From assembly GCA_021779075.1 (NCBI GenBank), contig JAJYBG010000004.1, positions 1 to 39,330 of the forward strand: 39,330 nt of DNA, in the 5' to 3' direction. The notes beneath the pieces are model-generated. The model searched no databases. It saw only the letters and a list, made by a program, of their open reading frames with translations, and had not been told where the DNA came from. Position numbers and translations under genes: made by a program. Below, one piece after another: positions 9,308 to 18,748 of the stretch (position 1 is the first letter of the stretch; the number at the start of each line of letters is the position of its first letter). The stretch comes from Actinomycetes bacterium (GTDB lineage Bacteria > Actinomycetota > Actinomycetes > Actinomycetales > Microbacteriaceae).

Positions 9308-10023
9308 GGGATTTCCTTTCGGGACGGCTGGTGCGTGGTGGTGGGGGCATCGGGGATCCGGGCGGCGCGCACGCCGCGCGGAGTGGCGAGGCGCTGGGCG
9401 ATGACGAACACGCCGTCAGCGGCGAGGGCGAGGGCGATGACGACGAGCGAGCCGCCGAGCATCTGGGCGTAGTCGCGGATCGCCAGGCCGTCGATGAGGA
9501 AGCGGCCGAGCCCGCCGAGCGGCAGGAACGCCGCGACCGTCCAAGTGGCGATGACCTGCAGGCACGCCGAGCGGATGCCGCCGAGGACGAGCGGGAGCGC
9601 GAGCGGGAACTCGACGCGCCAGAGGACCTGCCAGCCGGTGAATCCGATCGCCTTGGCGGCGTCGACCGTGTCGCGGTCGACCGCCTGCACCCCCGCGTAC
9701 GCGCCGGCGATGATGGGCGGCAGCGCGAGGATGACGAGCGCGATGAGCGGGGCGAGGAGGTCGCTGCTCACCAGGAGCGCCAGGACGGTGACGAGGCCGA
9801 GCGTCGGCAGCGCCCGCAGCGCCCCGGTGAACGGCACGACGATCTCGCGACCGCGGCCGGTGTGGCCGACGGCGAGACCGGCGGGAAGCGCGATCGCGAC
9901 GGCGAGCGCAAGGGTGAGCCCGGTGTAGTCGAGGTGCTCGAGGATGCGCCATCCGATGCCGCCCGGACCCGCCCAGTTGCCGGCGTCGGACAGCCAGGCG
10001 AAGGCCTGCGAATAGGGGTTCAC
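9286..10023 (-). CDS. ABC transporter permease, osmoprotectant type
   Basis: GTG at 10023 (VNPYSQAFAWL...); multiple TM segments; VDAAKAIGFTGWQVLWRVEFPLALPLVLGGIR EAA-type loop. Confidence 0.85.
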   Translation of the reverse strand: MNPYSQAFAWLSDAGNWAGPGGIGWRILEHLDYTGLTLALAVAIALPAGLAVGHTGRGREIVVPFTGALRALPTLGLVTVLALLVSSDLLAPLIALVILALPPIIAGAYAGVQAVDRDTVDAAKAIGFTGWQVLWRVEFPLALPLVLGGIRSACLQVIATWTVAAFLPLGGLGRFLIDGLAIRDYAQMLGGSLVVIALALAADGVFVIAQRLATPRGVRAARIPDAPTTTHQPSRKEIPWPEPSA

Positions 10024-10709
10024 GACGGCTCCGCCTCGACGCCGAGCAGGGTCGCCGTCGCTCGGCCGGCCCGACGACTCGGGCGCGCCCACGGCATGAG
10101 GAGGCGACCGGCGAGCACGAGCAGCAGATCGAAGACGACCGCGATGACCACCGTGCCGACGATGCCCACCCAGATCTCCGTCGGGAAGTAGCGCTGGTAG
10201 CCGTCAAGGAAGAAGAAGCCCAGCGAGTTGACGCCGATGAGCGAGCCGACGGTGACGAGGCTGACGGTGCTCGCCGAGACGACGCGCACCCCCGCGAGGA
10301 TCACGGGGCCGGCGAGTGGCAGCTCGACGCCCCAGAAGCGGCGCCATCCGCCGTAGCCGACCGCCGTCGCCGACAGCGTGACCTGCCCGTCGACCGAGGC
10401 GAGCGCGTCGGCGGTGGCGCGCAGCATGAGCGCGAGGGCGTAGATCGTCAGCGCCACCTCGACGTTGAGGGGGTCGAGGATCCTGGTGCCGAGCAGGGAC
10501 GGCAGCAGGACGAAGAGCGGCAGCGACGGGATGGCGTAGAGGATGCCGCCGATCGACAAGAGCACGCCCCGCGAGAGGCGGTAGCGGTTCGCCAGCTGGC
10601 CGAGCGGTATCGACAGCGCGGTGCCGGCGACGATGGGCGGAACGCTCAGCCAGACGTGCTGTAGGCCGTAGCGCGCGATCTGGTCCCAGTTCGCGACGAT
10701 CCAGGTCAT
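10020..10709 (-). CDS. ABC transporter permease, osmoprotectant type
   Basis: LSATAVGYGGWRRFWGVELPLAGPVILAGVR EAA-type loop; 4-bp overlaps with both neighbours. Confidence 0.85.
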   Translation of the reverse strand: MTWIVANWDQIARYGLQHVWLSVPPIVAGTALSIPLGQLANRYRLSRGVLLSIGGILYAIPSLPLFVLLPSLLGTRILDPLNVEVALTIYALALMLRATADALASVDGQVTLSATAVGYGGWRRFWGVELPLAGPVILAGVRVVSASTVSLVTVGSLIGVNSLGFFFLDGYQRYFPTEIWVGIVGTVVIAVVFDLLLVLAGRLLMPWARPSRRAGRATATLLGVEAEPS

Positions 10710-11449
10710 CGCAGGATGCTCCGCGGGCGCCCGGCGTCGATGAATCCGCTGACGAACTCGTCGGCCGGGTTGTCGAGCAGTTCGCGCGGCGCGCCGAGCT
10801 GGGCGAGGATGCCGCCGTGGCGGAAGAGCGCGACCTGGTCGCCGAGCAGAAACGCCTCGTCGATGTCGTGCGTGACGAAGACGATCGTCTTGCCGAGTTC
10901 GCGCTGGATGCGCTGCAGCTCGACCTGGAGCTCGGCGCGCACGATCGGGTCGACGGCACCGAAGGGCTCGTCCATGAGGAGGATGTTGGGGTCGGCAGCG
11001 AGCCCGCGGGCGACGCCGACGCGCTGCTGCTGCCCGCCGGAGAGCTGGGCCGGGTAGCGCTGGGCGAGATTCGGATCGAGGCCGACGACGGCCATGAGCT
11101 CGCGGGCGTGCTCGCGGGCGGTTCCCCGCTTCGCGCCGCGCAGCAGCGGGACGGTGGCGATGTTGTCGAGCACCGTGCGGTGCGGCAGCAGGCCGGAGTT
11201 CTGCATGACGTAGCCGATGGAGCGCCGTAGCGCGACCGGTTCGAGGCCGCCGATGTCGTTGCCGTCGATGAGGATCGACCCGCTGCTCGGGTCGACCATG
11301 CGGTTGATCATGCGCAGAATCGTGGTCTTGCCGCTGCCGGACGACCCGACGAAGACGGTCGTCTGCCGGGCGGGGATGACGAGGTCGAGGCCGCTCACGG
11401 CGAGCGTCCCGTCGGGAAAGCGTTTGGAGACCTGGCGGAACTCGATCAC
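10706..11449 (-). CDS. ABC transporter ATP-binding protein, osmoprotectant type
   Basis: GTG start VIEFRQVSKRF; Walker A GSSGSGKTT; signature LSGGQQQRVGVARGLA; Walker B ILLMDEPFGAVD. Confidence 0.88.
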   Translation of the reverse strand: MIEFRQVSKRFPDGTLAVSGLDLVIPARQTTVFVGSSGSGKTTILRMINRMVDPSSGSILIDGNDIGGLEPVALRRSIGYVMQNSGLLPHRTVLDNIATVPLLRGAKRGTAREHARELMAVVGLDPNLAQRYPAQLSGGQQQRVGVARGLAADPNILLMDEPFGAVDPIVRAELQVELQRIQRELGKTIVFVTHDIDEAFLLGDQVALFRHGGILAQLGAPRELLDNPADEFVSGFIDAGRPRSILR

Positions 11450-11462
11450 GCGCCGACCGGCC

Positions 11463-11765
11463 TCAGTCGAGGACTTGCGCGAACTTCCAGAACGCGACGT
11501 AGTTGGAAAAATCCTTGCCGACGCGGTCGAACGCGGTGGGCAGCGGTTCCGGGTAGCTCCATGCCGTGTCACGGTAGGCCTTGCCGCCGACATTCAGCGT
11601 GAAGTACTGGCATTCGCCCTTCCACGGGCACGTGTACGGGGTCGGGCTCTTCTCGAAGTATTCGGTCTTCACCGCTTCGGGCGGGAAGTACCAGTTGCCC
11701 TCGATGCGAATCAGCTCCTCGCTCGGTGCCTCTGCGACCACCGTGCCGTCGACTACTGCCTTCAC
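11463..11765 (-). CDS. DUF427 family protein
   Basis: MKAVVDGTVVAEAPSEELIRIEGNWYFPPEAVKTEYFEKSPTPYTCPWKGECQYFTLNVGGKAYRDTAWSYPEP. Confidence 0.9.
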   Translation of the reverse strand: MKAVVDGTVVAEAPSEELIRIEGNWYFPPEAVKTEYFEKSPTPYTCPWKGECQYFTLNVGGKAYRDTAWSYPEPLPTAFDRVGKDFSNYVAFWKFAQVLD

Positions 11766-11820
11766 GACGCACCTCTTTCCGTTTCCGTCATCTCAAGCTA
11801 GATGACCGCCTCGGTTATTC

Positions 11821-12333
11821 CTAGGTCCGTTCCAGGACCCCGCGGATGAACGCGGCCTGGCCGAGATGCTGGAGGTCGTCGCTGACGATGCTGACCAGTC
11901 GGGCGGCGAGGGTCACCGGCGGACTCCAGTTCCGGTCGACCACGCGGTCAAGGTCGGACTCGCTCAGTGTGCCCAGATAGGCGACCGTGCGGTCGCAGAC
12001 GGCTTCGATGTATCCGAGGAGCAGCTCGGCGGCAATGCCTTTCACCGCGCCGACTTCGTCCGCGCTTTGCCTATATCCGGTCGCGGAGGAGTCGAATGGC
12101 AGCCCGAAGCGGTCGACCCAACCGTCCGCGATCCAGACCTCGTCGGTCCCCGCGGCGTCCGCGACCTGGGCGTCCTGCACGCGCCCGACATGCCAGAGCA
12201 GCCAGGCGATGGTGTTCGCCTCGGGGTCGAGCCTGCCCTCGAGAAGCTCGGGCGTAAGGCTTCGCGCCACTGTGCCGGCGATCGACCGCACCCGGCCGAT
12301 CGCATCCACCAGGACCTCTGCGCTCGTCGTCAC
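11821..12333 (-). CDS. DinB/DUF664-like protein
   Basis: GTG at 12333; ANTIAWLLWHVGRVQDAQVADAAG, DDLQHLGQAAFIRGVLERT: His-spaced four-helix DinB pattern. Confidence 0.75.
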   Translation of the reverse strand: MTTSAEVLVDAIGRVRSIAGTVARSLTPELLEGRLDPEANTIAWLLWHVGRVQDAQVADAAGTDEVWIADGWVDRFGLPFDSSATGYRQSADEVGAVKGIAAELLLGYIEAVCDRTVAYLGTLSESDLDRVVDRNWSPPVTLAARLVSIVSDDLQHLGQAAFIRGVLERT

Positions 12334-12379
12334 GCCGTCGACGCTACGCCACGGGGGCGCGAATGCGGCAGGCCTTCCC

Positions 12380-14293
12380 TCAGACGTCGGACGTCGTCGC
12401 TTGGGCGATGACAGCGGGGGGCGGGCCGTTGACGCCCTCCTCCTCGACCGGCTCGCGATCCCAGGCGCGGAGTCGGCGCAAGAGGCTGCGCTTCTTCTGC
12501 ATGTGGTCCTGCATCCTGCCGAGGATTCCGGCCAGCATCCGGATGGCCTCGTCGATGTACGGTCCCTTGTTGAGCATGACGCACTCGGCGCGCTCAGCCA
12601 TCGCCGCATCGGTGACCTCCGCCCGGGAGGGGATGCCGGTCCTGGCCATCGAGTCCAGGACCTCAGTGGCCCAGATCACGGGCGCGTGGGCCGCCTCGCA
12701 GAGCCAGAGGATCTCCTCCTGGACCTCGGAGAGCCGCTCGAAGCCGACCTCCACCGCGAGGTCGCCGCGGGCGATCATGACGCCGATACGGTCCCAGCGC
12801 ATCGCCTCGAGGAGGATCTGCGGCAGCGCGTCGAACCCGGCGACGGTCTCGATCTTGAGCACGACGCCCAGACCGCCCTCCGGCACCTGGTCGAGGCGGT
12901 TCAGCAGGTCGCGCACGTCGTTCTCACTGCGGACGAAGGACATCTCCACGATGTCGGCGTGCCCTTTCACGAACTCGAGATCCTCGATGTCCTGCTCGGT
13001 CAGGGCGGAGAGCGAGAGCCGGGTGTCGGGGAGGTTGATCCCCTTCTCGGCACCGAGCTTGGTTCCCGCGACCCCTGCGGCACGCACCTCCACCGTCAGC
13101 GCGCCCGGCGAGACAGCGGTGATGACGCCGCTGATCTTGCCATCGTCGAGCAGCACCCTCTCGCCCGGCCTGGCGTCCGCGAAGACGTCGGGCAGGGTGC
13201 ATCCGATCCGATGCAGGGCATCGGTCGTGGGTTCGACGGGGCTGAGGTCGTCGGAGAGGACGATCCGGTCGCCGCGCCGCACCAGGATCGTCCGTTCGGC
13301 CTGCGGGAGCGGGCCGATGCGGGCGTTCCGGCTCTTCGTGCCGGACTTCTTCCCGTCGGACAGGATCATCCCGGGCACAAGGTAGGCGGTCTGCCGGAGC
13401 GAGACCAGGCAGCCCGCGGCGGTGACCCTCTCGACGGTCATGGTCCGGCGCGCTCCGCGGGCATCCACGGTCTGGATCCGCTCGCCGACGCGGCGGCTGC
13501 CCACCCAGGCGGGCTCCTGCAGCGGGACGGCCGGGACGGAGGGCTGTCCGGCGTCCGGGGGCGGGGTTCCCAGCCAGACCCGGGCGGGCTCGATCACCGC
13601 CCCGAGCGCGTCACGAGACGGCCGGACCTTGAGTACGGACGGGCCGGGCTGGATGGGACCGGTGCGCAGCTTGGGGCCGCCCAGGTCCATGGACACCAGG
13701 CACGGCCGGTGGGAGGAGGCCGTCCCGGCGCGGATGTTGGCGAGCATCGCCTCCCATGTCGCCGGATCGTCGTGAGCGCAATTGATCCGCGCGATGTCCA
13801 TGCCGCTTTCCAGCATGTCGCGCACGAGCGGCGGGTCGGAGGCGGCCTCGGTCGGAAGCGTCACCATGATTCGCGTGACCCGGCCCGCCGGCTGCGGGCC
13901 GAGCAGGGCGACCGCATTGCGGGAGAGCAACTCCGCACCGTCCGGGACGGACGGTAGCGGCAGGTCGCTCTCGACCCGCCCGGTGAGACGGGCCAGTCTG
14001 CGAAGCAGCGCGTCGATGCTGACGAGCACATGCGACTCGGTCCTGCCGAGCGAGGAGAGGCCCTGATCGGAGAGGCGGGCCTGCAACTCGCGCATGTCGT
14101 GCCGGCGCAACTCCACGTAGTGAATAAGGTTGGCGGCGCTGTAGCGGTGATTCGGTCGGACGGCCTCGATCTGCGCGGCATTCCGTACTTCGGCGTCGAG
14201 AATCGCCTGACGGAGAAAGCTGACATCCGCGAACAGCGCGTCGAGTTCAGCGCTCTGCGCCGTCGCGGACCCCTCGGCTTCCTCGTTCGGCAC
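12380..14293 (-). CDS. Pyruvate-kinase-like protein with N-terminal helical extension and enlarged B-domain region
   Basis: MDLGGPKLRTG, VLKIETVAGFDALPQIL, GVMIARGDLAVEVGFERLSEVQEEILWLCEAAHAPVIWATEVLDSM, PSRAEVTDAAMAERAECVMLNKG; ~170-aa N-terminal extension; no usual C-terminal domain. Confidence 0.8.
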   Translation of the reverse strand: MPNEEAEGSATAQSAELDALFADVSFLRQAILDAEVRNAAQIEAVRPNHRYSAANLIHYVELRRHDMRELQARLSDQGLSSLGRTESHVLVSIDALLRRLARLTGRVESDLPLPSVPDGAELLSRNAVALLGPQPAGRVTRIMVTLPTEAASDPPLVRDMLESGMDIARINCAHDDPATWEAMLANIRAGTASSHRPCLVSMDLGGPKLRTGPIQPGPSVLKVRPSRDALGAVIEPARVWLGTPPPDAGQPSVPAVPLQEPAWVGSRRVGERIQTVDARGARRTMTVERVTAAGCLVSLRQTAYLVPGMILSDGKKSGTKSRNARIGPLPQAERTILVRRGDRIVLSDDLSPVEPTTDALHRIGCTLPDVFADARPGERVLLDDGKISGVITAVSPGALTVEVRAAGVAGTKLGAEKGINLPDTRLSLSALTEQDIEDLEFVKGHADIVEMSFVRSENDVRDLLNRLDQVPEGGLGVVLKIETVAGFDALPQILLEAMRWDRIGVMIARGDLAVEVGFERLSEVQEEILWLCEAAHAPVIWATEVLDSMARTGIPSRAEVTDAAMAERAECVMLNKGPYIDEAIRMLAGILGRMQDHMQKKRSLLRRLRAWDREPVEEEGVNGPPPAVIAQATTSDV

Positions 14294-14368
14294 GGTCGAT
14301 CACTCCATCTCGGCAGCAGCTGCGCTCGTTACCGCGAACGGCCTGCCCTGCGCGGGCGTCGGGCTGGT

Positions 14369-14545
14369 CTACTTGTGTGTCGTGTCGTGGCTCGCGGCGT
14401 GGTGGATCTTGTCCGCCGCCGTCTTCAGCGCGTTCTCCACCGCGTCGGTGGCCTCGTTGACCTTGCCCTCGACGGCGTCCACGACGTTGTCGGTGACCTT
14501 CTTGGCGCCTTCAGCACCTTTTTTGATGCTCTCTCCAGCGGTCAT
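14369..14545 (-). CDS. Small Ala/Lys-rich CsbD-like or stress-associated protein
   Basis: ATG at 14545; MTAGESIKKGAEGAKKVTDNVVDAVEGKVNEATDAVENALKTAADKIHHAASHDTTHK. Confidence 0.6.
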   Translation of the reverse strand: MTAGESIKKGAEGAKKVTDNVVDAVEGKVNEATDAVENALKTAADKIHHAASHDTTHK

Positions 14546-14891
14546 GATGACTCCTTCATCTCGTTGTCCCGAATCTACGCTCCGGTGAAGACGGTCGCCA
14601 AGGACCAAAGTCCCAGAGGAAAAGATGGCGAATTCCGGTCCATGAAGCGATCGGCCGGCGACGTTGAGGCCGCTGGTCGAGTCCGACTCCGGTCTCTACC
14701 CGTTCCGGTTGCACCATCAGACCGGCCAGATGGGAATCGGTGTCGCCGGAAAAAGCTGATCGGCATCACGGTGCTGACGACCGCCACCGCGCTGATGTTC
14801 GCCGATACACCAAACCTGCACCTTGGCCACCATGGTCGTGGCGGCTCATCGCGGCCGTTGCGCTCATGGTCGCCTACGAGCCTGGCTTGTA

Positions 14892-16880
14892 CTAGATCAC
14901 GACGAAGCTCGCGCTCACTCCCGGCGTGAGCGGGGACGAGGTCGCCCTCAGGGTGTAGATTCCGGCCCGATCGATGCTGCACCCCGAGAAGGCGGCGACG
15001 CCCGACACCGCCGCCTTCGGGTTGCTCATGCAGTTGAGGGTCGCCCCAGCGGGATTCGTGATCGCCAGAGTGACCGATGCGGTGCTGGTCGTGGTGTTCC
15101 CGAACGCGTCGAGCACGGCGACGACCGGCTGGGTCGCGAAGGTGATCGACCTGACCGAGTTCGAGGGCGATGAAGTGAAGCTCAGCCGGGTCGCGGGGCC
15201 GGCGCTGATGGTGAAGCTGGCGCTCGTCGCCGAACTCAGGCCGAAGGCCGTCGCGGTCAACGTGTAGGTCCCCGCCTTCCCGATAGCGCACCCGCTGAAG
15301 GTCGCGGTGCCGTTCACTGCCGCCTTCGGGTTCGCGGCGCAACTCAGCGTCGCCCCGGCCGGGGTGGTGATCGACAGGGTGATCGAGGTCGTGCCTGAGG
15401 TCGTGTTGCCGCTCGCATCCTGAATGGCGACGGTCGGCTGGATGTCGAACGCGGCGCCGCTGAGCGCCGACGAAGGCGAGGTGGTGAAGGCCAGCTTGCG
15501 CGGGGTCGTGAAGATGAAGAACGTGGAGCTGACCCCGCTCTGCAGGCTCGCCGAGCTGGCGGTGAGCACGTAGCTTCCGGCCTGATTGATCCGGCAGCCA
15601 TCGAAGGCAGCGACTCCCGCGACAGCGTTCTTGGGGTTGCTCGTGCAGACGAGCTTCCCCTTGGCGATGGTCAAGGCGACCGGAGCGGTGCTGCTCGTGA
15701 CCGTGTTGCCGCCGGCATCCTGCACGGCGACCACCGGCTGGGTGGTGAAGGCCACGTTGCGGGCCGCGTTGCTGGGACTCGTCGTGAAGACCAGCTTGCT
15801 CGCCGCGCCAACGGAGACGACGACGGTGCCGCTGATGGCCGAGGACAAACCCGGCGAGGTTGCCGTCAGGGTGTAGGTGCCGGCCTTGTCGATCGTGCAA
15901 CCCGAGAACCCGCCGGTTCCGGAGGCAGCGGCGACCGGGTTGGCACTGCAGCTGAGGGTGGCGCCCGCAGGGGTGCTGATGGACAGCGTCACCGGAGCGG
16001 TGCTGATGGTCGAGGAACCGCTCGAGGTCTGGATCGCGACCACCGGCTGGATGCCGAAGGCGATGCCGCCCGTCGAGTTGGACGGATTGGTCGTGAAGGC
16101 GAGTTTGGCCGGACTCAGCGCCGTGGAGGCGACCCAGTTGTTCGCTGCATTCGTCGTGCTCCCGGTGAACGCCGCGCTCGCGGCCGGGACGATCGGGGCG
16201 ATGGCGACCATTGCGGCGCAGAGAAAGAGAAACATCACCGACAGGGCGCTCTCCGGGCCGATGCGTCCGGCCAAAGTGCGGATGCCAGGGTACGGCGGCC
16301 GAGAGTGCCCGGATCGACGGTCGCCTCGTCCTCGGGTCTCGCCCCGCGACGCGAGGAACTCGATGACCAGCGCGAGCAGCGTCACCGCGATCCATGCGGC
16401 GAAGGGGACGAGAAGGCCGTGCTGCAGCCAGTAGGCCGGAAGGCCGATCCACGGAATCAGCAGGCAGCTCACCGCGATGATGTCGGCTCGGGCCAGCGGC
16501 GCGCTGTCGACGTCCCGGTTGGCGTCGCCCGCGGTGATCAGGCTGCCGTCAGGATTGATTCCGACGATGCGATGCAGCCGGATGCCCGGCTCCGCCGAGC
16601 CTGCGGGAGCCCGGAAGGTCACCACCCGACCGAGCGGAGTCGGCGCGTCCGCCGACAAAGGCTGGGAGAGCACGACGTCGCCGATGGCGATGTGCGGCAT
16701 CATCGAGCCGCTCTGCACGACCGTTCCCGTGAGGCCGAAGGCCATCGGGAGTGTGGCGCAGGCGGCAAGCGCGACGAGGAAGACCAGGTAGCCGCGCGCG
16801 AGAACGCGCACGACCAAGAGCCCCCAGTCCACGACGACTGCGCGACGCGTCTGAGGCTCCTGGGCCGGCTCCCCTGTCAT
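14892..16880 (-). CDS. SipW/S26B-type signal peptidase I fused to an internal SipW-type signal segment and four Ig-like repeats
   Basis: VVQSGSMMPHIAIGDVVLSQP (catalytic Ser) and IRLHRIVGINPDGSLITAGDAN (His in place of the usual Lys); second hydrophobic segment ending AASAAFTGSTTNAANNW; then four ~100-aa repeats. Confidence 0.82.
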   Translation of the reverse strand: MTGEPAQEPQTRRAVVVDWGLLVVRVLARGYLVFLVALAACATLPMAFGLTGTVVQSGSMMPHIAIGDVVLSQPLSADAPTPLGRVVTFRAPAGSAEPGIRLHRIVGINPDGSLITAGDANRDVDSAPLARADIIAVSCLLIPWIGLPAYWLQHGLLVPFAAWIAVTLLALVIEFLASRGETRGRGDRRSGHSRPPYPGIRTLAGRIGPESALSVMFLFLCAAMVAIAPIVPAASAAFTGSTTNAANNWVASTALSPAKLAFTTNPSNSTGGIAFGIQPVVAIQTSSGSSTISTAPVTLSISTPAGATLSCSANPVAAASGTGGFSGCTIDKAGTYTLTATSPGLSSAISGTVVVSVGAASKLVFTTSPSNAARNVAFTTQPVVAVQDAGGNTVTSSTAPVALTIAKGKLVCTSNPKNAVAGVAAFDGCRINQAGSYVLTASSASLQSGVSSTFFIFTTPRKLAFTTSPSSALSGAAFDIQPTVAIQDASGNTTSGTTSITLSITTPAGATLSCAANPKAAVNGTATFSGCAIGKAGTYTLTATAFGLSSATSASFTISAGPATRLSFTSSPSNSVRSITFATQPVVAVLDAFGNTTTSTASVTLAITNPAGATLNCMSNPKAAVSGVAAFSGCSIDRAGIYTLRATSSPLTPGVSASFVVI
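14895..16113 (-). repeat. Four tandem ~100-aa (~300-bp) Ig-like repeats coding within the signal peptidase fusion
   Basis: Each starts KLxFTTxPSN/S, contains xQPVVAxQDAxGNT, and has two conserved Cys (LxC ... FxGC). Starts: AKLAFTTNPSNS, SKLVFTTSPSNA, RKLAFTTSPSSA, TRLSFTSSPSNS. Confidence 0.88.
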
Positions 16881-16981
16881 CGAGCTGCACCCTCACGCCG
16901 CCACGACCGCTACGGGGTGGACTGCAACTCCCAAACGACATCGGCACTTGCCGACTTCCCCTGAAGGGCGTCGATCTGGGC

Positions 16982-17515
16982 CTAGGTCAGAGCGGTGACG
17001 TCGAAGGTCCAGGTCGCCTTGTAGGTCTTGGTCTCGCGCGGGGTTCCCGCGGTAGCCCAGGGCAGAACGCCGGTCGTGTAGTTGTTGGTGCTCGCGCCGA
17101 GCGCGGCGAGCGACGTCGCCGGGAGGGTGCTGGACGGCGCGAATCCGGTGCAATCCGAGAAGCTGCCCCCGGCTCCGATCTGGATCGACATCGTGATGTT
17201 GTTCTCGAGGCCCTGGGCTCCCACGGTGTCGATGTACATCCGCACCTCGCCGGGAACGGTCGAATCGGAGGTGACGACCAGGCACTTCGAGCCGGTCTGC
17301 CCTGGAGTGACTCCCGTCACGCGGAAGGCCGCAGCACCGAGGTCGTCATCGGAGAGGAGCACCGAGCCGGTCTCCCAGTTGTTGCCGGTGTTTCGGGTGG
17401 TCGCCGTGAAGGCGGCGCTGGAGCCTTGCCAGACGAGCAGCCCGGCAACCAGGATCGCGGTCGGACCGACGAGCAGCGTGGCGAGCCGACGAGTACGAGC
17501 TACGGACTTGTTCAT
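16982..17515 (-). CDS. SipW-dependent-type (TasA/CalY-like) secreted protein
   Basis: MNKSVARTRRLATLLVGPTAILVAGLLVWQGSSAAFTATTRNTGNNWETGSVLLSDDD: twin-Arg-like basic start, hydrophobic core and SAAFTATTxNxGNNW cleavage context; upstream of and co-directional with the signal peptidase fusion. Confidence 0.82.
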   Translation of the reverse strand: MNKSVARTRRLATLLVGPTAILVAGLLVWQGSSAAFTATTRNTGNNWETGSVLLSDDDLGAAAFRVTGVTPGQTGSKCLVVTSDSTVPGEVRMYIDTVGAQGLENNITMSIQIGAGGSFSDCTGFAPSSTLPATSLAALGASTNNYTTGVLPWATAGTPRETKTYKATWTFDVTALT

Positions 17516-17588
17516 TTCAAGTGCCCCCTTCGGGACTGGTATCGCACCGACGCCGATGTCAGTGGCGATGCGCGGAAGAGCGGGTGTG

Positions 17589-17603
17589 TCCGAATATTTC
17601 GGA
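17589..17603. promoter_or_regulatory. Palindromic candidate operator upstream of the SipW-type gene
   Basis: Perfect inverted repeat TCCGAA-TAT-TTCGGA, 74-88 bp upstream of the start codon at 17515. Confidence 0.4.
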
Positions 17604-17793
17604 TGTCCCGGACCCCATAACTAGCGAGTCTCCGCCGTGATAAGCACCGGTGACAGAGCCGAAGGTCCCGTCCCCGACGCGGCCGACGATGCGGCGGACC
17701 AGCGGGCGCGCACCGATGAAGGCATGCGCTCTGCGCATGATCGAACCCCGGGGAGTCGGGCTCGTCATGTCCGGACGAGGATCACCCGCCCCA

Positions 17794-18687
17794 TCAGCGA
17801 GCGGTTGGCGGGGGCGCGTCGGGCGCGGCGAGGGAGGTGTGCGTGACGAGATAGGAGCCGGCGAGGACGAGGAGGAAGCCGGCGACCGTCCACAGGGTGA
17901 TCTGCTCGCCGAGGACGATCGCACCGGCCGCGATCGCGATCGCCGGGTTGAGGTAGGTGACGGTGGTCGCGCGCACCGGCCCGATTTCGCGGATGAGCGC
18001 GAACAGGACGACGAAGGCGATGGCGGTGCAGACGACGGCGAGGACGACGATCGACCACAGCGCCGGCGCGCTGGGCCAGGTGGTCGGCCAGGTGCCGCGG
18101 ATCGCGACGAACGGGACGTAGAGGATCGCGGTGATGATGAGCGACCAGGTGGTGAGGCCGATGCTGGGCGCGTCGCCGAGCCAGCGGGCGGCGATGACCG
18201 GCGCGATCGCGTAGCCGACGACCGCGACGGAGACCTCGGCGACCGCACCCAGGTCGGAGCCCTGGACATCGAGGCCCACGAGAGCCGCGACGCCGACGAG
18301 GCCGATGCCGAAACCGGCCCAGTTCGAGGCGGTGAACCGCTCCTTGCGGCGCAGCACCAGGGCGACGAGCACACTCACCAGCGGCACCGCCGCGAGCAGC
18401 AGCCCGGTCATCGAGGACGGCAGGCGCTCCTCGGAACTGGTGAGGAAGAACCACGGGAACACGATCTCGGCGACCGTGTAGGCCAGCAACGGCAACCAGT
18501 GCCGCCGCTCGAGGCGCAGTTCGCGCCGCCACACCGCGACCGGCAGCAGAAGCAGGGCGCCCAGAGCCGTTCGGCCGAGCACGACGACCTCCGGAGCGAG
18601 CTCGCCGACCGCGATCTTGATGAACACGTACGGCACTCCCCACGCCACCGACAGCACCGCGAACAGGATCAGGCCTCGACGAGTCAC
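17794..18687 (-). CDS. EamA/DMT family transporter
   Basis: GTG at 18687; ten-TM pattern, VAWGVPYVFIKIAVGELAPEVVVLGRTALGALLLL and YLNPAIAIAAGAIVLGEQITLWTVAGFLLVLAGSYLV. Confidence 0.85.
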   Translation of the reverse strand: MTRRGLILFAVLSVAWGVPYVFIKIAVGELAPEVVVLGRTALGALLLLPVAVWRRELRLERRHWLPLLAYTVAEIVFPWFFLTSSEERLPSSMTGLLLAAVPLVSVLVALVLRRKERFTASNWAGFGIGLVGVAALVGLDVQGSDLGAVAEVSVAVVGYAIAPVIAARWLGDAPSIGLTTWSLIITAILYVPFVAIRGTWPTTWPSAPALWSIVVLAVVCTAIAFVVLFALIREIGPVRATTVTYLNPAIAIAAGAIVLGEQITLWTVAGFLLVLAGSYLVTHTSLAAPDAPPPTAR

Positions 18688-18748
18688 GGCTCCATCCTGG
18701 CGCGGGCCGCGGACATCGCCGAACCCGGCCGCATTCCGCGGATGGGGT

